Positions 7,388 to 13,505 of a DNA stretch of 13,505 nt are shown here, piece by piece (the stretch's first letter is position 1; every line of letters begins with the position of its first letter). A program made the position numbers and the translations under genes. Under the pieces are notes generated by a model that had not been told where the DNA came from, made no database searches, and saw only the letters and a program-made list of their open reading frames with translations. The DNA is from Podochytrium sp. JEL0797 (lineage: Eukaryota > Chytridiomycota > Chytridiomycetes > Chytridiales > Chytriomycetaceae): contig JADGJG010000719.1 of assembly GCA_027596195.1 (NCBI GenBank), forward strand, positions 1 to 13,505, written 5' to 3'.

Positions 7388-10300
7388 ATGTCCCGACACC
7401 GCCACGTGCGCAATATGGCGCTTGATGATTACGAAGACGATGATTATTATTCCGAAGAGGAAGAGGAGTACGAGGAGGAAGCGGAAGAGGGTGAGTGGTT
7501 CCTTGTTCTGCGGTTTGTGAACTTTAGATTGACTTGAAGAACGTTAAGAACCCACGAAGCAAGTGGCTTATGTTGCTTACACTGCTCCGTCCAAGGGTGT
7601 GAACTCGCAGCCTGTCCAGAAGCAAGCAACCGCGAGTGTGTCGCTGCTGGGTACACCTTTCTCCTTCCCCGCACACTACCGTGATCATTTGCTGATTCGA
7701 ATCTGTACGTATAGCCATCCGCAACGTCATGAATGTGGTTGGATCGAGTTTCTCATCCGAGCGGGTGAAAGGCGCTTTGCTCAAGTATGATGGGAACGAG
7801 GAACGAGCCGTCAATTATTTGCTTGACGGCGGCGGTGCCGAGATGAATGGTAAGGGCACTCCCTTGATCATTTATTTCTTTCCCCTATTTCGAGTGAGTG
7901 AGTGAGTGAGTGAGAGAGAGGTCCAACCGACGCCGTTTTCGAATCGAAAAACACAAACACACCACACCCGTCCGCGGTTTCTGATCTTGGCACATATTGG
8001 AAATATAGAACCCATGGAGGAGGGTACTGAATCAAATGACGCGGCTGTGGTGGATGATGAGGATGCGGTGATGGAGGAGCCGCATGCTGCTCCGCAAGTT
8101 CAGATTCCCGTGTCATTGAGTTCGTTGGGTGGTCGTGTGATTCCTTCGCTGTCGAATTTGGTTGGGAACTCTGCGGGGGGAAAACCGGCGGGTGGGAGTT
8201 TGTTGTCGTCCTTGTCTCAGAAACCCGCGAGTTTGTTGACGTCGGTTGGTCAAAAGCCTACGGTTCCCACTTTATCTGGCTTGTCTCTGTCGTCTGGGTT
8301 GGGAAAACCGTCACTCGCCTCGCTGTCATCGGGTGGATTGAAACCTTCGACAACTCCTCCTTCACTGGCGAATTTATCCTCTATGGGTGGACTTGCGAAA
8401 CCGTCCTTGTCTTCCCTGACGGCTGGCGGCAAATCGAAACCGTTGTTGACTACTTCATTGCGCGGATCCAAACCGTCTGGCAGTGGGAATGTGATTAGTG
8501 ACGCGTTGTCGGCAATGTCACTTGTGGGGTCCAACTCGATGGCAACTGCGAAACCGGCTTTATTGGTTCGAAAGTGTGAATCATCTGGGATTTCATTGTC
8601 TGCCATGACGGCTTCTCTTTCATCCCACAAGCCATCCACATCCACTCGCGCATCTCCATCACCCATCGCTACCCCCAAATCCAAACCCATAAACATTCAA
8701 TCTACAATACGACCCACTCTACAATCTTCCAGCCACACTGATACCACTACCACCTCCATCTTGGCGCAACCATCTGAATTGGCATCCTTCTGGGCCTCCT
8801 CGACACTCACACACTCTCGCTCACTCGCCACACACCTGCGACAACTGTTAAACAACCCTGTTTTTGCGTCGTTTTTAGAACCCGCGGCGGCCGTTGCGAA
8901 GGGGGTGAATCGGTTTGAGTTTGAGTCGCCGAGTCCTGATGATGTTGTGTTGGCTGCGAGGACTGGTGAGATATGGGGGTTTTCTGAATTCCCTAACGAG
9001 TCGGTGAACTGATTCCACTTTCGCATGTCCAACAGCCAAAATGGGCGGCAGTGGTGCTTCGAAATCTGTCGCTTCCAAACCCCTCGCTTCAAAACCGAAC
9101 ATCGCGCAGGGTGTCAAATCGCTCTCCATCTCCTCCAAGAAACCTCTTCCCGCTGCTTCTGCAGCTTCATCGTCGACCAAGGGAACTACATCACGAGGCA
9201 CATCTCCGATTCGCGACGCGTCGATGCGCTCCTCGTCACCCACGCGCTCCGTGGCACTGCCACCACCACCCCCAGCGTCCTCAAAAAGCAAAAAGATTAA
9301 CGTGTTGGCAGAGTATGAAAAGAGAAACAAGGAAAAATCGTCGATCAATTTGGTGATTGTTGGTACGTGCGGATATTCTTGGGAACCTGTCGATGCTTTG
9401 GTGCTTATGTGTTTTTGCAGGACATGTGGACGCTGGGAAATCAACGTTGATGGGACACTTGTTGTACCTCCTTGGGGAGGTCAACGAACGCACCATGAAA
9501 AAGTACGAGCGCGACGCTGAGAAGATGAAGAAGGGGTCGTTTTCGTTTGCGTGGGTGCTCGATGAAACGGATGAAGAGAGATCGCGGTAAGCTGACCATT
9601 TCGTCTCCCACCCCCCCTCTGATTCCCTTCGTTACAAAAAAAAGCGGCGTAACAATCGACGTGGGCATGTCCTTTTTCGAAACCCCACACCACAAATTCA
9701 CGATCCTCGATGCACCCGGACACCGCGACTTTATTCCCAACATGATTTCGGGCGCGTCGCAGGCGGATGTTGCGCTTCTCGTGGTAGCGAGCAATGTGGG
9801 GGAGTTTGAGGCTGGGTTTGAGTTGGGTGGACAAACGAGGGAGCATTCGTTGCTTGTGAGGAGTTTGGGGGTGTCACAGTTGGTGGTGGCGATCAACAAG
9901 TTGGATATGGTGAGGTTGCTTTTGGCTTTGATATTCAGTTTTTCGTTGTTATTGATTCTAATTTTTGTTGTTGCTAGATGGACTGGGCCGAATACCGGTT
10001 CCTCGAAATCAAGGAAAAGATGCTCGCGTTCCTGACGGGAGTCGGGTTCAAAAAGGACAAGTTGTTTTTCATCCCCTGTAGTGGATTCACTGGCGAAAAC
10101 ATGGTCGCGAGAAAGAGTGATGTATTGAGTGCATGGTATTCGGGTCCCACGTTGCAAGAGAGTTTAGGTGAGTAGAAAACCTTCGTCCGCTCCCACTTCC
10201 TCGTATTGAACCCGCCCCAGACGCTCTCCACCCCCCACCCCGCGCCCTCGAAAAACCCTTCCGCCTCCCCATCGTCGACTTCTTCAAAGGCGGCCTCACC

Positions 10301-10942
10301 GCCGGCGTCGGCGGCGGCCTCTCCATCAGCGGCCGCATCGAATCCGGCACCCTCCAAATCGGTGAAACCGTAACCCTCATGCCTCTCGCCCAACACGGCA
10401 CAATCCGTTCCATCGAACGCAACAACACGTCCCTCCCCTGGGCAGTCGCGGGCGACAACATTGTCGCCACGTTGCACGGTTTGGACGTGCAGCAATTGTC
10501 GGTGGGGAACGTCTTGTGTGGGACGCAGGAGTTGGTTCCGATAGCGGATGTGGTGGAGTGCAAGATTGTGACGTTTGATATTGGGATTCCATTGACGCTT
10601 GGGGTGCCGGTGGTGGTGCATCATCAGAGCGCGTCGACGCCGGGGATTGTTTCGAAGTTGGTGGCGATTTTGGATAAGTCGACGGGTGAGGTGTCGAAAA
10701 AGAATCCGAGGTAACAAACTCGTGCACTCTTTTTCGTTGGTTTTGCTAAACATTTCGAAACGCGTTTTTTTGGCAGAGCTCTGCCCAAGAACGTAACGGC
10801 CATCGTCCACCTCAAAATGGATCGCCCCATTTGTGTCGAATTGGCCAAGGATTCGAGAGAACTCGGGAGACTCATGATTCGGTCGGGGTCCACGGTTGTG
10901 GCTGCAGGGATTGTGACGGAGATTGTGAATCGCGTAAAGTAA
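7388..10942 (+). CDS. HBS1: HBS1 family ribosome-rescue GTPase with Ski7-like segment, ten exons
   Basis: Exons 7388-7490, 7549-7650, 7715-7849, 8009-8965, 9036-9362, 9421-9586, 9645-9909, 9978-10167, 10221-10710, 10777-10942 (2901 nt, 966 aa; yeast Hbs1 is about 611). N-terminus MSRHRHVRN followed by an acidic tail is typical of the family. Residues 69-113 are the N-terminal helical domain ([20 protein letters not shown]). Residues 114-432 (one exon) are a disordered Ser/Lys-Pro-rich linker ending in FASFL (399-403) and PSPDD (421-425). The EF-Tu-type GTPase has GHVDAGKST (542-550), RGVTIDVG (597-604), DAPGH (619-623), NKLD (681-684), then two beta-barrel domains. Hbs1 with Dom34/Pelota dissociates stalled ribosomes in no-go and non-stop decay in the cytosol. 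Most joins are fixed by conserved motifs; exon 2 (its AAG acceptor at 7546-7548 and GTACAC donor) is the least certain. The gene lies 179 bp behind eEF3 on the same strand. Confidence 0.93.
7850..8008 (+). other. HBS1 intron 3 with a GAGT tetranucleotide repeat
   Basis: 159-nt intron (GTAAGG donor, ATAG acceptor) placed by the frame on both sides. At 7892-7913 it carries about five copies of GAGT followed by GAGAGA. Each repeat junction spells GTGAGT, a consensus 5' splice site. The intron length is a multiple of three and its only in-frame stop (TGA 7903-7905) lies inside the repeat. Confidence 0.82.
8009..8965 (+). other. HBS1 exon 4: phase-symmetric exon encoding the Ski7-like region
   Basis: 957 nt (319 codons) between two phase-1 introns, so removing it keeps the reading frame. 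It starts [11 protein letters not shown], continues with a Ser/Leu/Lys-Pro repeat (about 8150-8490), and ends in PVFASFLEP and [16 protein letters not shown], the conserved segment found in fungal and plant Hbs1 and in the Ski7-like isoform. The downstream intron 4 (8966-9035, GTGAGA..CAG) contains an in-frame TGA at 9010-9012. Confidence 0.8.
8150..8490 (+). repeat. Degenerate protein repeat phased by Lys-Pro in the Hbs1 linker
   Basis: The translated frame shows successive units of about 9-19 residues, each rich in Ser/Leu/Gly and ending in [27 protein letters not shown], a TVPTLSGL unit ending [17 protein letters not shown], an STTPP unit ending [30 protein letters not shown]. The DNA copies are not identical, so the pattern is old or kept at protein level. 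Probably disordered. Confidence 0.7.
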
Positions 10943-10964
10943 TTAAATCAATCAATATATGGTA

Positions 10965-10970
10965 AATAAA
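10965..10970 (+). terminator. Polyadenylation signal AATAAA of HBS1
   Basis: AATAAA lies 22 nt after the TAA at 10940-10942 in an AT-rich 3' region. Confidence 0.5.
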
Positions 10971-11083
10971 ATCACTCTCCATGGCTTGTTTTTGAATTCG
11001 GGACAGCCGTCGAGTGTTTGTAAATGAATCGAACGACATGGGCACGTTCCGTGTGGAAGCCCAAAATGAAATCGGTTTTATAC

Positions 11084-11109
11084 CACACACACACACACAC
11101 ACACACACA
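11084..11109 (+). repeat. CA dinucleotide microsatellite
   Basis: About 13 CA units, followed by A-rich sequence. It lies in the 423-bp gap between the HBS1 stop and the next gene; nothing else supported is seen there apart from the HBS1 poly(A) signal and a TATA-like TATAGAAT near 11273. Confidence 0.95.
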
Positions 11110-11365
11110 AAAACAAAATATACATACACACGCAGCATCACCGTGTCCTCCCTCCCTCCACGCGATCCACCATTTCAGACGGCGGCACGTCGCTTTTATT
11201 TTTTATCATTCTTGAATTGACCCCCACCCTCCTCCCCCATCAAACTCATGAATATACACTGAGCTCGGGCAGTATAGAATAGCATTGCCAGAGGAAAGCG
11301 ACAGAAATATCTAAAAGTTTACAAGCTCTATTTATCAAGTGAGATTAAATTTTCCCGGAACCCAG

Positions 11366-12702
11366 ATGTCCCCGCCCACAAAGAGCAACTGGCTACCGTT
11401 CAACGGGATGACCAAGATGAGCGTGCGTACAATATCCGTTGCGACCTTTGTCGTCCTGTTTGGAACCGTCGCATTCCTCCTGTCGCACACCGGCACTGGA
11501 AACCAGACCATCAGTACCTTGAGTGTGAATGCAGCGGGATCAAGCTACTGCGATCCTTACGAATCACCAGCTGGTTATATGGACAAAGATTCTGCAATGT
11601 GGCGTACGATTCCGGCGCTGCAGGGCAAGGGTGCAGGACCTGATTCTTGCAGTGGAACGGATCGCTTTCAGGAGCTGGTCAACGCTGGGAAACAGAATGG
11701 CGCACTCTCTCCCGTTCTGGCCAACAAGCTCGTACTGTTGATTGGGGATTCGTTTGAGGTTCGTCCCATTTCACCACCCATCCGCTGATCTTAACCCACC
11801 GACAACAGAGGCACCTCATCAACACTCTGTGTGGCGCCGCCGGCTGGAAAGAAGTCTTGGTTGCCAAACTCAACGGCACATTCTTTGACTCTTCCGCCGA
11901 CACCAAAGACGGCCTCACGCGCATTTGCGTTCTCCGCGACTCCAACAATGCCGTCTTTGTCGCCATCTCCATCTTCAACTTTGGCGTCTCGGCCTCCTTG
12001 GAAAGGACCCAGTCCTCCAAACATTTTGACAAGGGGTATTCCCCTCAAAACACGACCGACCGCGTCCCATGGCTGCCGCATTTTCTCCGCGCAGTCGCTT
12101 CCCACGCGTTCCCAGAGCTATGCGATCTGGCGGGTCAACCCTGTCCACCCGCCGTATTCCTAAACCAAACCGTCCAAGACCAACCCGCTGAATTGGCAGA
12201 CTGGACCCCACCCTTCATTGACCCCAACCACCCGTTCTGGTTCCCTCTTCCAGACCTCATTGTGACGCAAAGCATGTTGTGGGACTTTATGCTCCAAGCC
12301 AAAGGAATCAAGTTTGAGCCGCAGATTGTGGATTGGGCGGAGGGCATGAAACAGTACATTGAGTCCGTGGAAGCAAGTTTCGGACACGCAGTGAGAGGAA
12401 TCAAATCCGCCAGTCACGGTCTGATTCCAAGGTTGTACCTGCGGACTACTCCGTTGCCGGGAGCCCCGTGGGGAGGCGAGTCTACGAATGAGTTTGCCCA
12501 AGTCACTTGGTTCAATCGTTTGATTCGGAAGCGGGTGTTGTTTGAAGGGGGCAAGATGAATTGGGGAGTTTTGGATTGGGCTTCGCTCACGGAGGGGTTG
12601 TTTGTGCATCAGGAGGATAAGCTGCATATTGGGGATTTTGGGAATAAGGCGTTTTGGCAGTTGACGTTGTCGCGACTGGATTTGCTGCACCAGGCCAAAT
12701 AG
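11366..12702 (+). CDS. Type II membrane protein with SGNH / PC-esterase-like domain, two exons
   Basis: Exons 11366-11758 and 11809-12702 (393+894 nt, 428 aa), joined over a 50-nt intron (GTTCGT..CAG). The start is the first ATG of the frame. Residues about 21-40 (RTISVATFVVLFGTVAFLLS) form one membrane helix behind a short basic N-terminus, giving a lumenal/extracellular C-terminal domain. Four N-glycosylation sequons (NQT 46-48, then NGT, NTT, NQT in exon 2) agree with that. LLIGDSFERHL has GDSxxR (GDS 127-129, Arg132 just after the splice join), and DKLH (401-404) near the C-terminus is a DxxH motif. The pair GDS...DxxH marks the PC-esterase/TBL/CASD1-type branch of SGNH enzymes, which add or remove O-acetyl groups on cell-surface glycans. 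The exact reaction is unknown. I do not recognise a named orthologue. Confidence 0.82.
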
Positions 12703-13061
12703 ATTGAGAAGTAATAAGATAATCATTTATGGGATTCACGGGGTCTCTCGACTCTCCGCAATGAACTGGACGGAAACTTGTCCATAAAGCATCAATAGCT
12801 GTATGCCCTACAATGTTCGAGAGCTCCAGTGAAAAAAATATTAGAGTGTTGATGCGGGGTATTTGTTTTGATGCATGGAACCCCTAAAAATGGATAATTC
12901 CAAACTCTTCCGCAATGAGTGCTCCTAATTTTCAATATCGAAAGTCAGAGTGGTAACCTTCCAAGTTCATCTTTCTCTCTTGGTTTCGTCTGATACATGA
13001 CTATTCTGGTTCCGCCGACGCATGAGGTGATTCCGGTGCAACATTAGCGCTTAGTTTCTGT
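12703..13061. other. Intergenic stretch without recognised features
   Basis: AT-rich DNA after the SGNH gene. No exact AATAAA close to the stop (only AATAAG-like sequence at 12712-12717), no long frame, no repeat and no tRNA seen. Confidence 0.5.
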
Positions 13062-13391
13062 TCAAAGGTGAGCACGTGGCGATGGAAGAATCCAGATGTC
13101 AAGTGTTGATGGGTTGAAGTGGTAACTCGGCCCACCAGGCTGGAGGTTGGACTGGTATCTCGAAATAGGTGCCGTCGAGTATTCAGGATCCCGCAACGAA
13201 CCAGGAGGAGGCGGAGATGGCAACATTGCTGCACAATCAAAGAGGGGGTGGTGATCAGTCGCCATGGAGGGCCAAACGCGCGGGTGGGGGGAGCTGACCT
13301 GGATGAGCAAATGTCCACCGGAGTTTTAGACACCACAAGCCCCACTCAGAGATGCCAAAATTATTAATCACTCACTGGCGCATCTACGCAT
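13062..13391 (-). CDS. Weak candidate: small two-exon gene, 60 aa
   Basis: Minus strand: exon 1 13391-13376 (16 nt, ATG then CGT AGA TGC GCC A), intron 13375-13229 (147 nt) with consensus GTGAGT donor, a branch-like ACTGATC, a pyrimidine tract and GTGCAG acceptor, exon 2 13228-13062. The join gives an open 60-codon frame (MRRCATMLPSPPPPGSLRDP, then EYSTAPISRYQSNLQPGGPS and on to the stop). A further intron inside exon 2 is conceivable (GTGGGC..GAACAG), ending the protein sooner. No domain is recognised. Good splice signals are the only support; it may instead be the end of nothing real. Confidence 0.2.
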
Positions 13392-13440
13392 CTACGCGCG
13401 CCTGTATTTTTTGTTTTTTTCAAATTGTGGTTGAGCAAAT

Positions 13441-13505
13441 GTCACAGGAAATTTATACGAAAAAGCACCGAATCCCGTCCGATCTCCGAAGTTAAGCTGG
13501 TAATG
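13441..13505 (+). rRNA. 5S rRNA-like gene, 5' part, cut by the window end
   Basis: From 13466 the sequence GCACCGAATCCCGTCCGATC followed by TCCGAAGTTAAGC is the helix III / loop C and internal-promoter A-box part of eukaryotic 5S rRNA. Counting back without gaps puts nucleotide 1 at 13441 (GTC, as in many 5S). The next 24 nt do not match the usual GGCCATAC loop A region, but with 5S numbering helix II still mostly pairs (U14-G65, A15-U64, U16-A62, A17-U61, C18-G60, A20-U58, with nucleotide 63 bulged; 19/59 and 21/57 fail). This is either a divergent 5S gene, a dispersed variant, or a 5S pseudogene. The remaining about 55 nt lie outside the window. Confidence 0.6.

Noticed and set aside
7892..7920. 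Short tandem repeats considered as a CRISPR or minisatellite array
   Set aside because: The units are 4 nt without spacers; this is a simple microsatellite. The same applies to the CA run at 11084-11109.
7906..9012. A separate 368-aa gene starting at 7906
   Set aside because: There is no ATG at 7906, and the frame joins upstream and downstream HBS1 exons with matching phases. It is the HBS1 exon 4 plus flanking intron sequence (kept only as a possible retained-intron end at 9012).
11024..11220. Plus-strand frames across the CA repeat
   Set aside because: They consist mostly of the His/Thr repeat from the microsatellite and have no coding support.
13119..13367. 82-codon Arg-rich plus-strand frame
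   Set aside because: Its composition looks random and it overlaps the weak minus-strand candidate; no domain or signals support it.
1..13505. Transposon, tRNA or biosynthetic cluster
   Set aside because: I found no transposase or reverse transcriptase motifs, no terminal inverted repeats, no tRNA B-box with paired arms, and no set of genes forming a pathway.

Overview
The window looks like nuclear DNA of a fungus. It encodes translation elongation factor 3, a hallmark fungal factor. Its genes are broken by short introns (mostly 53-70 nt) with GT..AG ends, one with a perfect TACTAAC branch site, and AATAAA signals follow the stop codons. The species cannot be told from sequence alone. The unusual mix (eEF3, intron-rich HBS1, a scattered 5S-like sequence) would suit an early-diverging or zoosporic fungus, but that is a guess.

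Layout, left to right. 1-460: no supported gene. 461-1255 (+): single-exon protein with an N-terminal F-box. 1256-2119: mostly non-coding, with an 11-bp tandem repeat, a doubtful small ORF (1576-1830) and a run of 24 C. 2138-2920 (-): three-exon SAM-dependent methyltransferase of the TPMT/thiol methyltransferase family. 2921-3533: intergenic region between two divergent genes. 3534-7208 (+): four-exon eEF3. 7388-10942 (+): ten-exon HBS1-type GTPase. 10943-11365: intergenic, with a CA microsatellite. 11366-12702 (+): two-exon type II membrane protein with the GDS and DxxH motifs of SGNH/PC-esterase-like enzymes. 12703-13440: no firm gene, only a weak two-exon candidate on the minus strand. 13441-13505 (+): start of a 5S rRNA-like gene cut by the window edge.

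The central pair is functionally linked: eEF3 drives E-site tRNA release and ribosome recycling, and Hbs1 (with Dom34/Pelota) splits stalled ribosomes. They lie head to tail only 179 bp apart.

The most interesting point is the HBS1 gene structure. One 957-nt exon, a multiple of three with the same intron phase on both sides, carries a disordered KP-phased repeat and a Ski7-like segment ending in PSPDD. Skipping it would leave a 647-aa Hbs1 close to the yeast size. Retaining the next intron would give a protein that ends before the GTPase, resembling the short HBS1L isoform/Ski7. The gene may therefore encode both Hbs1 and Ski7 by alternative splicing. The second most interesting point is the 5S-like sequence, whose first 25 nt are divergent but keep the spacing and most helix II pairing. 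I see no defence system, transposon, CRISPR array or gene cluster of a new kind.
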